Origin: Umbilicaria muhlenbergii
Taxonomy: Eukaryota; Ascomycota; Lecanoromycetes; Umbilicariales; Umbilicariaceae
Direction: 5' to 3'
Assembly: GCA_000611775.1 (NCBI GenBank)
Contig: KK106981.1
Coordinates: 9,947,183-10,011,182, forward strand
Length of the DNA: 64,000 bases
Shown here: positions 1-12,800 of the stretch, in pieces
Numbering within the stretch: position 1 is the stretch's first letter
How the letters are laid out: each line of letters begins with the position of its first letter
Program-made: the position numbers and the translations under genes
The notes under the pieces: model-generated
Told to the model about the DNA's origin: nothing
The model's database searches: none
The model's input: only the letters and a program-made list of their open reading frames with translations

Positions 1-1152
1 GCAGAAAACATGAAGAAAATGCAAAAAGTTGCAAATGCAGCATTTGCGCAAAACAACCAAAAACAGCACGCGGGAATGGAAAACAGCCAAATTGCATCAG
101 ATAAGACTGAAACCTTCAGTACTAGTGCAAAACAAGGGCCTGAATCTATGATGAAAAATTCAGCTCAATCAGGTAACTTTTCAGTGAGTATGACTGAAAA
201 TGCTGAAAACGCCCAAAAACACCAAAGCTCAAAATCAACATTTGCGCAAATGTTGGCTCAAAATAGCAGTAAATCATGAACGGAGGTGATTACAAAGGCG
301 CAAAAGTCTGCATTAGTCAAAGAAACTAAGCAGATTACACAATGAGAATGCAGGCTACTGCTGACACCAAAAACATCAATTGCAGTGGTAAATTTCAACC
401 CAATGCAAGTTTGAGATAAAATCAACAATGCATTGAAAAATGCAAAAATTGCAAAGGTGTTAGTAGCAACAGCTACTATTTCTAGGTCACAAAATAACAT
501 AATCCTCACTGCAGTAGAAGAAAGCAGCGCAGAAGAGCTATTACAGCATAAAAAGATCTGAGAGCTGAAATTAAACCTGAACTTAATTCACGTTTGAAAA
601 GATCAGAAATGGTACAAGATAATTCTACATGAATTATTCACAGAGATTTTTGACAATGCGGAGGGAATGCAACTGCTAAAAAATGAGATTGAGATCTTCA
701 ATAAAGGTTTAAAATTGATGTGCAAACCAAGCTGAATGTCTACAGCAGAGAGTAGAAAATTCAAAAGGCATTCATCTGCAGTCATTGCCTTCACAAGCAG
801 CCAAGAGGCTGAAAAAGCCTTGAGAACTAAATTAATAATGACTGAAAATTCACTGCATACCATGAAATACACAGACTGCAAACCGTATGAGCAATGCATC
901 AAATGTCAAGGATTTGGCCACACACAGCACAAGTGCACGCATGAAGTCAAATGTCAAATATGCACTGAAAATCATTATACCAGGAAGCACACGTGCTTTA
1001 TTTGCAAAAATAAACAAGAAATATGCAGACACACAATAATAAAGTGTGTAAATTGCAAAGAAAATCACCAGGTGAATAGTAAAGACTGTGAATATTACAG
1101 AGCAGTTGAACTCTATTCAGCAGACAGAGACCCTTTAATCATGAATGAATAA
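1..1152 (+). pseudogene. LINE ORF1 relic (zinc-knuckle RNA-binding protein), copy A
   Basis: One reading frame can be followed from the window edge to the TAA at 1150-1152 and is broken by about six TGA codons, for example at 277 and in front of the ATG at 736. Its C-terminal third has three Cys/His clusters: CIKCQGFGHTQHKC near 895-936, a second beginning CQIC, and a third beginning CVNCKENH. This is the CCHC knuckle array of LINE ORF1 (gag-like) proteins that bind the element RNA. The same frame with the same Trp-to-TGA positions is seen in copy B at 7327-8611. The N-terminus lies outside the window; copy C at 5240-5869 shows what it looked like. Confidence 0.85.
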
Positions 1153-1224
1153 TGTGTAGTATAAACACACAACATTCAAACACAGACCTGCAGGAATTAT
1201 CTAAAATATAAATTTTTCAACATA

Positions 1225-4200
1225 ACTGCAATAGATCAACAAACACTATGCAATCATGTTTAAAAGCTGCGGTGGGGAAAATAAATATTGTGTTAATTCA
1301 AGAACCATGAATTGAGCCAAATAACAGTACTATTTCACACTCAGCATTTACTAGCATTATCTCAACGTCAGAACTCAGACTATGAGTTTTAACATTTATT
1401 ACAAAAGTAAACAAAGGAATAAAATGCACGTCTAGATCAAACATATCAAAGGATGCAGATTTACAAGCTCTGTTTATTTCTGCATCAGGTTTAAAAGAAA
1501 TTCTACTGTTGAATATATATAATGAAAGGTCTCTTCAGCCTGAATTAAATACATGAATGATAGAAAGGGTGTTAAGTCAAATAACTGCAACATCAAGAAC
1601 TTTAGTCTGTGGAGATTTTAATGCACATCATGCATGATGAAACTCCACAATCACAGATGCAAAAAATGCAGAAAACTTACTACAATGACTGCAAATAAAT
1701 CACTGTGATTTAGTCAATATATCAGACACTATGACGTTCACTAGACATATTGTAAATAAACAATATTCATCAGTTCTAAACTTAACATTTGCAACAAATC
1801 AATTAATACTAGAAATAATTGATTGGCAAGTCAATGAAGAAGTGTATACTGATTTAAATCATGAGGTTATTCAGTTTTCAATAATTACTGAAAACCTTAC
1901 ACTAGTGGAAAGCTCATTCAACGCGCCATTTAACATACAAAAAGCGGATTGAAAGAACTTCACAAAGGAATTACAGCAAAATGCAAAAGCAATAAGTTTA
2001 AATCAGTCATTAGAACAAATGGCTGAAAACTTAAGAGATTTAATTGCATAAACTGCGGAAGACAATATTCCTAGATGGAAATCATGCAACAAATTCAAAG
2101 TATGATGAACAGAAAACCTCACCAGGCTAAGAAAAGAAATGTCAACAGCAAGAAGACATTACAACAAGCATGATTAATCTGAAAGACAGTGAATTAAATT
2201 CACAAAAAGCAGATCTAAGTACTTTCAAGTTATTAAAAATGCAAAACAAAAATCCTGAACAACATTTCTTACAGAAGCAAGTGGAAAAGATGTATTTCAA
2301 GCATATAAATACACAAAGCCACGACTTATAAAGAAAATACCATCAATACAAGATCAAAATGGTAAATTATGTCAGGATTTTCAAGACAAATGTTAAGCAT
2401 TCATTACAGCAATGTATTCAGAACCTCCTATGACTGAAATTAAGAATAATCAAGACACAATACAGATAAATTGATCAGACTTAATAGAAAATGAAGTTAA
2501 ACAAGTTATATTTACATCCTTCACAAAGAAAGCACCTGAATCAGATGATATTTCCTTTGCTATTATTCAAAAAGCATATCAGGCAATATCAGAATTAATG
2601 TTTACAATCTATAAACAATTAATTCAAGCAGGCTTTCACCCGGAATGTTGAAATCAAGGCACAGGTGTTATTTTAAAAAAGCTGAAAAAGTCAGATTATT
2701 CAAAATCAAAAGCTTACAGAATAATTACATTATTAAACTGTTTAAGCAAAGTGGCAGAGAAAATCATGACAACTAGATTATCATACATTATCTAAGTCAA
2801 GTCACAGACTTATTAGATCAAGATTAAACTGAAGGAAGAAAACAAAGATCAGCAATTAATGCAGTATTAACCTTAACACATGATATAGAATCAGCTCAGA
2901 ACAAAGGCAATATTCTATCATGTTTATTACTAAACGTCAAGGGAGCTTTTGATCATGTATCATTACTGCAATTACTTTCAATTATGAAGAAATTGAAGTT
3001 ATCAGTACAAATACAATCATGAACAAAATCCTTTCTAGAAAATAGAAAATCAGGATTAGCCTTTGATGATGAAAGACAAGAAATGCAAAATATCAAGATG
3101 AGAATTTCACAAGGATCAACAATATCCTCAATACTGTTTTTGATATATATAAGGCATTTATTCCCAAAAATCAAGGCCAAATTCTCAGATATGAAAAAAC
3201 CCAGCTATATAGATGATGTGGCACTATATATTACTGAAAAATCAGGTGCAGAAAATTGCTTAAAATTATAATTAACAGCTGAAACAACCTTCTTGTGAGC
3301 AGAAACAAACACAGTACAGTTTAATGACAGTAAATCTGAATTAATTCACTTTGAAAAGTCAAGAAAACCTGCGGAAAACAGTATTACACTACCAAATGAC
3401 ATGGTGGTAAAATCAGTCAAAGAAGTCAAGTGGTTAGGAGTTTGACTAAACAGAAAACTGAACTTCAAAACACATGTTCAAAAAAAAGTCTTCACAGCAA
3501 TCAGAGTAATGCACTTAATCAACAGATTAACAAATTCAGAATGAGGTCTTTCAGCTAAAAATGTAAAACAACTTTATCAAGCATGCATTACATCAATTAG
3601 TGACTACAGGTCAGAAATTTGGTGAAAAAACCAGAAAAGCTACTTAAAGCAATTAGAAAAATTGCAAAACTCAGCATTACACAAGATCTTAAGAGCTTTT
3701 AGAACTTCCCTGAGGGCTGCAATAAAAATTGAAGCAAATATTCAGCCGGTACAAGTCAGATTAAACAAAAAATGCAGGAAATATGCATTAAGAATTATAA
3801 CCTTATCAGAAAATCATTATATCAGGCAGAGAATACTCACTTCATACCTGTCAGAGTCACAAATAGGTCAAGACATATTTATAAACTTTAAATTTCTAGA
3901 CTGAAATCAAAATACATCAGGGAAAAAACACCCTACACAATTAATTAAAATACTAAACAGTATATCTACATTAATATCATCAAGACAAGTGGAAAAGCCT
4001 ATTACAGCTCAAAAACCATGGCTACAAAGTAATACACAGATTGCAGATATTCAAGTTTCAGCAGAAACAAAAGAAATCACAATCAAAAAACACTTTACTC
4101 AAGTAAAGCATTTTATTGCATGCAAAACATCAGTCTTTTACACTGATGAGTCAAAAATCAGTGTAAAGACAACACAAAGTACAAAAGATCACATAGGAGC

Positions 4201-5071
4201 TGGAATTTACTGTATAAAAAACAATTATATAAGTACAAAAAGCTACTTTCTAGGTCAGTACATGAAAATACTAGATGCAGAGCTTTATGCTATAATGCAG
4301 GCTACAAAACAAGCAATATAAAGACAGTTTTTAGGGAAAAACATCTGAATATTTACAGATAGTCAAACTGCAATACAAAAATTGCAAAAATCTGCAAATA
4401 TAGAAGTTTTACAACAAATTCAGTCAAACCTGCAGGAATTACAGCAAAGTTAAAAGTTAATTCATATACACTGAATTCTGAGCCACAGTCAAATACCAGG
4501 AAATGAATTAGCAGATAAAGCAGTCAAACAAGGAGCTTTAAACTCAGGAAATGCAGTTATTAATGCAGACTCAAGGCATACTTCTTTATCTTATATCAAA
4601 AAAGATATTGAGGAAATTGCCAAAGAGGAATGATTAATAAAATGACAAAATGCAAATCAAGGTCAACAATACAAGACATATGCTACAAGGCCTGATCTAG
4701 TTATAAAGTTAAAAGAATTGTACAAATGTGAAAGGTTAACCTTTACAACATTTACACAATTAAAACTAGGACACAGCTATTTTAAATCATATCTTTGCAG
4801 ATTACCTACATATGAAAATAATCAATGTTTTCAGTGTAAGGTAAAACAGTCATCAGAGCATTTACTGTTAAATTGCAGACAGTATAGACAAGAGCAGCAG
4901 GAGCTAAAACAGGAAATGCAAAAAGCAGAATTCACACAACTAACATTACAGTCACTACTTTGTACAAAGGAAGGGATTAAAAATACTTTAGTATTTTTAA
5001 AACACACAAAAATAGCTACACGGAAGTGGCTTTTAGGGGGGGTTGAGGATGGAAACCAGGAAGTAGGGTGA
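1225..5071 (+). pseudogene. LINE ORF2 relic: endonuclease, reverse transcriptase, RNase H, copy A
   Basis: Domains in order are these. Endonuclease lies at about 1270-1950, with IQEP followed by a stop where Trp is expected, and the catalytic GDFNAHH block at about 1613-1633. Reverse transcriptase lies at about 2480-3280, with the active-site box YIDDVAL at about 3208. RNase H lies at about 4130-4570, beginning FYTDESK where the family has TDGS. A Cys-Cys-His-Cys motif follows at about 4834-4885. Roughly 25 TGA and 8 TAA codons interrupt it and there is a small frameshift near 2790. The endonuclease SDH motif reads LNH here but is SDH in copy B, so mutation hit the copies independently. Dead element; no function expected. 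Confidence 0.88.
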
Positions 5072-5238
5072 GAAGATATTGAAAGAAATATTTAAAAATG
5101 TGCAATTCTGGCATCAATAACAGTCACAAAAGAAATTGACAAAACAAGCTGACTTGAGGTAATAAGTACCTCACATATGTAAACTACACAGTGTCATAGT
5201 CTTAGACTGCATACACTTAATGAAGAAATAAAAAAAAA

Positions 5239-6654
5239 GATCATTTTGTGCAAATGCTGCATTTGCAACTTTTTGCATTTTCCTCATGTTTTCTGCAGCT
5301 GTTTTTGCACTTGCATTCACACTGTCTGTTTTGCGCAGTAGTAAATTCATTTTAGAATTTATGACCTGAATTTGGCTTTGCAAGTGGTGATTTTGCACGT
5401 TTGTGTTCAAATTTGCAAATTGTGGACTTTTCACATTTTGTGAGTTTTGCAACTTTGCGAGGTGGAAAATTGCCTGATTTAGGTCAAATTTTTGTGACGG
5501 GTGTGATGCATTGACTAGATTTAGCAGCGCAGAATTTGCTGCTAAATACAGTGATTTCATCATTTTGTGTCTCAAATTCAGCATTTTTCCACTTTTACTC
5601 TGTTCACTGTTTTATGAATTTTCACAGGTTTCCTCTGAACTTTGAATCTGCACCTTTGCCGGTTGACTTTCCTGTGAGGAAGTGATGTTTTTGCATTTTT
5701 TACCTTGCAATGTGGCTTTTTTGATTTGCCTGTGTGTTTGTGAGAAGGTGAATGAGCTGTTTTGATTACTATTCATAACAAAGTAGTTTTCCTTTGTTAT
5801 GAATGCCGCTGATGTAGGTGTAGTGCATTAACTACTGTTTTCAGACTTCATGTCTGACATTATATTCATTATAATGTTTTTTAATGTTTTCCTGGCATTT
5901 CAGTCCTGGTGATATCCTGAATTTACCTCAAGTTTAATATCTCTTCCTTTATAAACTCAAGCATAATCAAGAGTCTAAAGGCCCCGTTTTTTATCCCTGA
6001 TACTCAGAATAAGTAGCCTCTATGATTCTTAGGAATTTAAGTCTTATAAAAGCCTCTAAAATCACCTGTAGCCTGACTTAATCTGAGCTTATTCAAATAG
6101 AAAATGATATAAACTCACTGATCTTTACTCTTCATATATGAAATGCTTGATGAGAGTTCTTTATATCTTTTGTACTCAGAATAGTGCTTTCCCCTGCAGG
6201 CTTTTTTGTTAATCTGAGCTTTTTACAGTCCTTTATGTCAAACTCAAAAAGAATGACCTTTAGTATTGTAAAGCATGAAGGAAAATGCGGAAAAAGTGAA
6301 GTTTCATGATATTTTGCAAGGTGATTGATTTAAGGTTTAGTGCTTACACCTCATCAAAATTCTCAAGAACTGTGATTTGACATGTGTTGAACAATAACAA
6401 AAGCAGAAAGCAGTGAATAATAATGTGTTTTTGATATTTTGTGATTTATAAAAGCAGTGTAAGATAGATTTAAATCTAATTCTTACATGACAAGTCAAGA
6501 AAAAGGTGTTGTGATTGTTGTGTTGTTGTTTTTGTGATTTTCAATCATTTTTGATGTGAGGATTGCAACAACTTTGTGATATGCTTAAATTCATCATGCT
6601 TTCACAATCACTGCTGACTTTGAGAATTGAAAAAAAGGGTTTAAGTCTCTGAAC
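5239..6654 (-). mobile_element. LINE copy C, inverted 5' fragment
   Basis: On the minus strand this stretch carries the 5' leader and the first part of ORF1 of the same LINE as copies A and B. It ends abruptly at 5239, directly against the A-rich tail of copy A, so its 3' part is missing here. The simplest reading is that copy A jumped into copy C, which would put the rest of C to the left of the window. The region from about 5900 to 6654 has no recognisable coding content and should be the LINE 5' leader; its outer limit is set only by the GC-rich foldback element starting at 6655. Confidence 0.75.
5240..5869 (-). pseudogene. LINE ORF1 N-terminal relic, copy C
   Basis: Three in-frame ATG codons lie at 5867-5869, 5858-5860 and 5849-5851 on the minus strand, and the frame runs leftwards into the segment shared with copies A and B (the MQKVANAAFAQN stretch near 5245-5290). 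It is interrupted by two TAA and/or TGA codons near the start and then is open for about 137 codons. It supplies the ORF1 N-terminus lacking in A and B. The composition is polar and coiled-coil-like, rich in Gln, Asn and Ser, as in many LINE ORF1 N-termini. The 3' end is cut at the junction with copy A. Confidence 0.7.
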
Positions 6655-7326
6655 TAGGCTGTCACTGCGGGTCAGGGCGACACTGAGTCAGGCCGGGTCA
6701 GGGTGGGTCAGGTGACAGTGTCTCAGTGATTTTGAACCCACCTTGACGTGTCAGGTCGGGGCGGGTAATGAAAGCAGACACTGAGGGTAATTAGAACACT
6801 GAGAGCCGCAATAATTGGGGCTAAACCCTTCCATAATTTGGTATATTATAGAACTCAATGCGCCCGTCAATTCTATGCAAAAATCATCAAGAACGGATCG
6901 CTGCGCATTGAGTTATGTGAGTTTGAAAGTTGACACTTTCATCAAGTTGATTGATTGATGATGTTCGCCACCCTGAACTTCAAACCCACACAGCGCAATG
7001 CGCCGCGATCCGTTTTGGATGATTTTTGCATCAAATTGACGGGCGCATTAAGCTCTACAATTCAATAGAGTTGCAAAGAAATCAAGTCGTAATGTCATAT
7101 TTAATAAGGGCATTACCTTGCGGCCTTATCTATTTTTTGAAGTTCGCGGCTCAAAAATTAAAGTTTAGCGCGCGGGAGTTAACCTGATTGAGTTAGTTCA
7201 GTGTCTATGTGGGTACCTCAGGGTCGACCCGGTTGGCCACTGGATACCGGGTCCGTGGAGGGGCCGGACCCGTGGGTCAGGTCTTTGGCCATGGACCCGG
7301 CCTGACCCGACTCAAATGACAGCTTA
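6655..7326. mobile_element. GC-rich foldback / hAT-like non-autonomous element
   Basis: A CpG-containing island of about 670 bp stands between two AT-rich LINE copies. Its ends form short imperfect inverted repeats (TAGGCTGTCACT at 6655; TAAGCTGTCATT reading in from 7326 on the other strand), each followed by GGGTC-rich subterminal repeats such as GGGTCAGG and GGCCGGGTC. No open reading frame is present. Terminal inverted repeats with GGGTC-type subterminal repeats recall fungal hAT elements, but I found no convincing 8 bp target duplication (CTCTGAAC on the left, TAGACCAC on the right), so the class is a guess. The retained CpG sites suggest it arrived after, or escaped, the mutation that altered its neighbours. 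Confidence 0.5.
6852..7054. repeat. 59 bp inverted repeat with 85 bp loop
   Basis: Bases 6852-6910 are nearly the reverse complement of 6996-7054, with matching blocks such as AATGCGCCCGTCAATT on the left and AATTGACGGGCGCATT on the right. The loop also has a smaller inverted pair (GTTTGAA near 6921 and TTCAAAC near 6978), so a long extended hairpin is possible. It sits in the middle of the GC-rich foldback element. Confidence 0.85.
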
Positions 7327-8611
7327 TAGACCACAATTGACAAATTTGAACACAAACGTGCAAAACCACCACTTGCAAAGTCAAATTCAGGCCATAAATT
7401 CTAAAATAGATTTACTACTACGCAAAACAGACAGTGTGAATGCAAGCGTAAAAACAGCTGCAGAAAACATGGGGAAAATGCAAAAAGTTGCAAATGCAGC
7501 GTTTGCACAAAACAGCCAAAAACAGCACGCGGAAATACAAAACAGTCAAATTGCATCAGATAAGGCTGGAACCTTCAGTACTAGTGCAAAATAAGGGCCT
7601 GAATATATGATGAAAAATTCAGCTCAATCAGGTAACTTTTCAGTGAGTATGACTGAAAATGCTGAAAACGCCCAAAAACACCAAAGCTCAAAATCAACAT
7701 TTGCGCAAATGTTGACCCAAAACAGCAATAAATCATGAACGGAGGTGATTAAAAAGGCGCAAAAGTCTGCATTAGTCAAAGAGACTAAGCAGATTACACA
7801 AAGGGAACGCAGAGTACTGTTAACATCAAAAACACCAATTGCAACGGCAAGCTTCAACCCAATGCAAGTTTGAGACAAAGTCAACAATGCATTGAAAAAT
7901 GCAAAAATTGCAAAGGTGTTGGTCGCAACAGCTACTATTTCTAGATCACAAAATAGCATAATCCTCACTGTGGTAGAAGAGAGCAGTGCAGAAGAGCTAT
8001 TGCAATATAGAAATATCTGAGAGCCAGAATTAAACCTGGATCTAGTTCATGTGCAAAAAGACCAGAAATGATATAAGATAATTCTACATGAAGTATCTAC
8101 AGAGATTTTTGACAATGCAGAGGGAATGCAATTGCTAAAAAATGAGGTGAAGATCTTCAATAAAGGTCTAAAATTGGTGTGTAAACCAAGCTGAATGTCT
8201 ACGGCAGAGAGTAGAAAATCCAAAAAGCATTCATCTGCAGTAATTGCCTTTGCAAGCAGTCAAGAGGCTGAAAAAGCCTTGAGATCTAAGTTAATAATGG
8301 CTGGAAATTCACTGCATACCGCGGAATACACAGACTGCAAACCTTATGAGCAATGCATCAAATGTCAAGGATTTGGTCACACACAGCATAAGTGCACGCA
8401 TGAAGCCAAATGCCAAATATGCGCTGAAAATCATTATACCAGGAAGCACACATACTTTATTTGCAAAAAAAGACAAGAAATATGCGGTCACACAATATTA
8501 AAGTGTGTAAATTGCAAAGAAAATCACCAGGTGAATAGCAAAGACTGTGAATATTACAGAGCAGTTGAATCTTATTCAGCAGACAGAGACCCTCTAGCTA
8601 TGAATGAATAA
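7327..8611 (+). pseudogene. LINE ORF1 relic, copy B
   Basis: This is the same frame as copy A ORF1, ending at the TAA at 8609-8611. The three Cys/His clusters are near 8354-8560; the first reads CIKCQGFGHTQHKC. Most Trp-to-TGA breaks are shared with copy A, but at least one Trp intact in copy A (WY near 610) is TGA here. The N-terminus is truncated at the foldback element. Non-functional. Confidence 0.85.
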
Positions 8612-8689
8612 TGTGTAGTATAAACACACAACATTCAAACACAGACCTGCAGGAATTATCTAAAATTCAGATTTTTCAACATAACTGCA

Positions 8690-9727
8690 ATAAATCAACA
8701 AACATCATACAATCATGTCTAGAAGCTGCGGTGGGGAAAATAAATATTATGTTAATTCAAGAATCATGAATTGAGCCAAATAACAGTACTATTTCACACC
8801 CGGCATTTACTAACATTATCTCAACATCAGAACTCAGACCATGAGTTTTAACATTTATTACAAAAGCAAACAAAGGAATAAAATGCACGCCTAGATCAAA
8901 CATATCAAAAGATGCAGATTTACAAGCTTTGTCTATTTCTGCATTAGGTCTAGAAGAAATTCTACTGTTGAATGTATATAATAAAAGGTCTATTCAGCCT
9001 GAATTAAATACATGAACAATGAAAAGAGCATTAAGTCAAATAAGTGCAACAACTAGAACATTAGTTTGTGAAGACTTTAATGCACATCATGCATGATGAA
9101 ATTCTACAATCACAGAGGCAAAAAATGCAGAAAGTTTACTACAATGACTGCAAACAAATCACTGTGATTTAGTCAATATACCAGACGTCATGACATTCAT
9201 CAGACATATTGTAAACAGACAATATTCATCAGTTCTAGATTTAACATTTGCAACAAATCAATTAATAACAGAAATAATTGATTGACAAGTTAATGAAGAA
9301 GTGTATACTGAATCAGATCATGAAGTTATTCAGTTTTTCATAATTACTGAAAACCTTACACTGATGAAAAGTTCATTCAACGCGCTGTTCAATATACAAA
9401 AAGCGGATTGAGAGAACTTTACAAAGGAATTACAGCAAAATGCAAAAGCAATAAGTTTAAATCAATCATTAGAACAAATGGCTAAAAACTTAAGAGACTT
9501 AATTGCACAAACTGCAGAAGACAATATTTCTAGATGTAAATCATGCAACAAATCTAAAGTATGATGAACGGAAAACCTCACCAGGCTAAGAAAGGAAATG
9601 TCAACAGTAAGAAGACATTACAACAAGCATGATTAATCTGAAAGACAGTGAATTAAATTCACAAAAAGCAGATCTGAGTACTTTTAAGTTATTAAAAATG
9701 CAAAACAAAAATCTTGAACAACATTTC
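8690..9727 (+). pseudogene. LINE ORF2 relic, 5' half with endonuclease, copy B
   Basis: The endonuclease region spans about 8730-9420. Here the first residue of the GDFNAHH block has become Glu (EDFNAHH near 9077), while the SDH motif (ESDHEVI near 9313-9333) is preserved, the opposite of copy A. Stops are again TGA at Trp codons, including two in a row in the stretch after FNAHHA. The frame is cut at 9727 by the LTR insertion and continues from 30785. Confidence 0.85.
9723..9727. repeat. Target-site duplication ATTTC, left
   Basis: Five bases directly before the 5' LTR, identical to 30780-30784 directly after the 3' LTR. Five bp is the usual duplication size for Ty3-type integrases. Confidence 0.92.
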
Positions 9728-9867
9728 TGTTGTGACTTTATCAGAACCTCAGCTTTATCAGAGCCTCATCACCTCTTACTTTACCTTAACTTAATATAAC
9801 TTAGTGAAGTCAGCATAAAAGCTGACTTCTTAATAAATAGAATAAAACATCTTTATCACTCATAATA
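9728..9867 (+). repeat. Element 1, 5' LTR
   Basis: 140 bp, starts TGTTGTGACTTTATCAG and ends CTCATAATA, which is the mutated form of the CTCACAACA end of the right LTR. Shortly after it, TGATAGCAAC at 9872-9881 resembles a mutated TGGTAGC-type primer-binding site for an initiator Met tRNA; that last point is tentative. Confidence 0.9.
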
Positions 9868-12800
9868 AAAATGATAGCAACATCATCATAAATGATTGTT
9901 AAAGCATCATAAACTGCTTTAACAGTTAAGTCTTTTTATCTAGCATCAGTTTTAATAAAGTTTTAACTTTATCATGTAAATCATTAATCTGATGTTCATG
10001 TCAGATATCAACTGACTGGCTTTAAATCAAGCTATGATAGCACTCAGTTATCAAATTCAGGACTTCATCAACTCAGATCATCATTAAGCTGAAGACATTT
10101 TAATCATCAGGAAACAAGTCATCACCTGTGTTGTTTAAGAAAACACCAGATCAGCAGACACTCAATTAAAGGAATTCAGTCAATTCATTAAAGCAGTATC
10201 TCAAGAATCTCTCACTTGATCACTTGAGTGAGTTATAAATAAATCACAGTTAAATCATGATATCTGCAAGCTTTTAAGAGCTATTTCAGCTGCTGCACTC
10301 TCTCATACACAGCATCAGAACTCATGAGAATGAAAATGTCACTTCTCAACAAAACATCATCCTGACTCCTTTACTCACAGCTCATTCATGTCAAGATTAT
10401 TCAACAAGCTCATCACTCAACAAATCACAAGTGAAACTGAGTTAATACATGATGAATGAAGGTCATCTCATGATTCAGGCATGATAAACAACAGTGAAGA
10501 GATCTCTTGAGAAGAGATGCAACAGCTTATTTAAGTTAACATTCAGGCAGCAGTAACAGCAGTCATGATTAACATATAATCAAGCTCACAAGACTCATCA
10601 GGATCATCAGATGAAGTTGAACTTCTTAACTCTGTTGATTCAATGAGTGATGGAATCAGGGGCAATTCATCCTTTAAACCTCAAGATATTGATTACTTCA
10701 ACCTCAATTCAGACATAAAATCAGTTGAGGTCAAGGAGAATCATCAAATCTATTATAATATATTCAGCTTTATTAATCACTTATGAGTCAAAGCACTGAC
10801 AATGAACATGATTTTATTAAGACAAAACCTGAACTTCTACCTGCTAGAAAAGGTGAATACTTAATATATAAAAAAGCTCACTCACCTCTCTTGTTTAAAC
10901 CTGAGAAATGACAACAACAGCATAATTGAGTGATGTAACACTCTTGAAGTCAGATTCAGAGACAGCTCTGATAAAGCCTTAACAGCTCTGAAAACTTTAT
11001 GATACACTGTTCAAGATGTTAAACATCATTAAGATTCAGCCTTCTATATACAGTTCATTATTCTGCATGAGAAGAATGCTGAAATCATCACAACAAAAGC
11101 AGCTCAAGTTTTAACTACTTATGAGCATTTAAATGCTGAGCTACACCTACACTTATCACGCTTCACACTCAACTCTATCATAATGACTTTTATTGAAGAC
11201 ATTAATTATCAGAAAGATATTTGATTTAACATTTACATCAAAAATCAAGAGTTTAACTTCAATGATTGATGAGAACATCAGTCAAGCAATTAATAAAACA
11301 AGCAACATTTTAATCATTCATCTCAGTTTCAATTTCAAGGGAACAATCATTCTTCATTTTTTAATATTAATTATTTTGTTAATAACTCTTCATTTCATAA
11401 TCCTGAGCAGTTCAACAGAGGATATGACTGCTATTCAGCATATTAAGATGAGAGAAGTTCTAACAATGCACAGGTGCAAGATCAAATCACAGTTATATTT
11501 TAATTTAAAAAAATATGATAATCACTTATGATCATGAATGAAAATAGAAGATCATTCACTGATGTTGAATAACTGCTGAATCAAAATGCTGAAAATAATA
11601 ACCTTTTTCAGCACTGACAGTTTAATCATCTCTGAGCTTATCATGAGGAGCCTGACAAAGATGAGCAGATGACTTATCAAAAGTGAGAAGATGAATTCTA
11701 TGAATAAACTTATCAACAAGACACTGAGGATGCTTACATCTTAAGTTTTAATAAATATAATGAGCAAGATGATCAAGCCGTGAAAGAATCAGAAGAGGAA
11801 TCAGAAAACTTAAATATAAATTATTATACACTCTCTCTCTCCTGCTGAAACTGTCATGAAGAATTTCAGTCAAACAACAAACTGCATAAGCATGTTCAGA
11901 AAGGCTGTTTATCAGCAGTTAATTATAAATTTATTGAGAGCTCACTTAATCACTTTATCATAATGAGCTTAAGCAAGCTAAAGCAGTCTACACAAGAATA
12001 TGCTTTTCAGGGTTGATGATACATCACAATGAATATGAGATTCAGTAAAAAGTTGAATACATCTGCAGAGTTAATCTGCATTGATAGCAGATGCATTATG
12101 AGCCTCATTGATAAACAATTCTTTCACAGATTAACCTTGAACAAGATTCATAAAATAAAGTGAACAGCATCATTAATCTCAATTCACAGCCTTGAGACTG
12201 CAACTCATCATGCAAATGAATATGTCACCTTACACATTTATCTCTCAGACACAGACGGCAGGACTGTCTGTATCAATAATGAGTTTCACTTAATTAACAA
12301 CCTCAAAGTCAACATGCTGATTGAAACAGATATACTGACAGTAGAGGAAGTCACAGTTAAGTTGTGATTAAAGAACTCAGTAGCTGTCATAAAAAGCTGT
12401 TAAAATATCATTATTTCACTTTATATAACAACAAAATCTAACATCAGGACAAATAAAATAATGATGTTTAATAAATACATCATGATTTCATCACAAGCTT
12501 AAATCACAGTACTCATTACTTTGTTTCATGAAGTTAAACTCCTCAATGATAGGAACCTCTTATTTGAATTAAGTGATATTAACATGAGACTCTCAGTGTA
12601 CACTCACATCATTAATCATGTAATGTCTGAAGTATTAATCTGTAATAAGTCTGAAAAGCCTGTGATTCTACCTCAGAAAACTCATCTAGGTCAGGTAATA
12701 AAATTTAAAGCAGATGAATGTTACTCAACTCATTTAAACACCTCACTACTTGCAGCCTGAAAGACTCAGTCAAGGTATGACAGAAGCTGAGCATGCTGAG

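Larger units (their letters stand above)
1..5238 (+). mobile_element. LINE retrotransposon copy A (5' end outside window), mutated
   Basis: This is a non-LTR retrotransposon that continues beyond the left edge of the window. It holds an ORF1 relic with zinc knuckles, then an ORF2 relic with apurinic-type endonuclease, reverse transcriptase, RNase H and a C-terminal CCHC-like motif, and ends in an A-rich tail at about 5227-5238. The domain order fits a RNase H-bearing fungal LINE of the Tad1/I type, which is an inference from domain order only. It is about 90% alike, by eye, to copy B (7327-9727 plus 30780-33751). Dozens of in-frame stops, nearly all TGA at Trp codons with a few TAA at Gln codons, make it non-functional. 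Confidence 0.9.
7327..9727 (+). mobile_element. LINE copy B, 5' part (split by the 21 kb LTR insert)
   Basis: Homology to copies A and C begins just after the GC-rich foldback element and runs to 9727, where the LTR at 9728 interrupts ORF2 between the endonuclease and the reverse transcriptase. The sequence resumes at 30780-33751. The last five bases before the insert, ATTTC at 9723-9727, recur at 30780-30784 as the target duplication; copy A has a single ATTTC at 2264-2268 at the equivalent place. Confidence 0.9.

Noticed and set aside
1-6654. Twin-priming inversion of a single LINE insertion (A sense, C antisense)
   Set aside because: Twin priming puts the inverted 5' part upstream of the 3' part that carries the poly(A). 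Here the inverted piece lies after the poly(A) tail.
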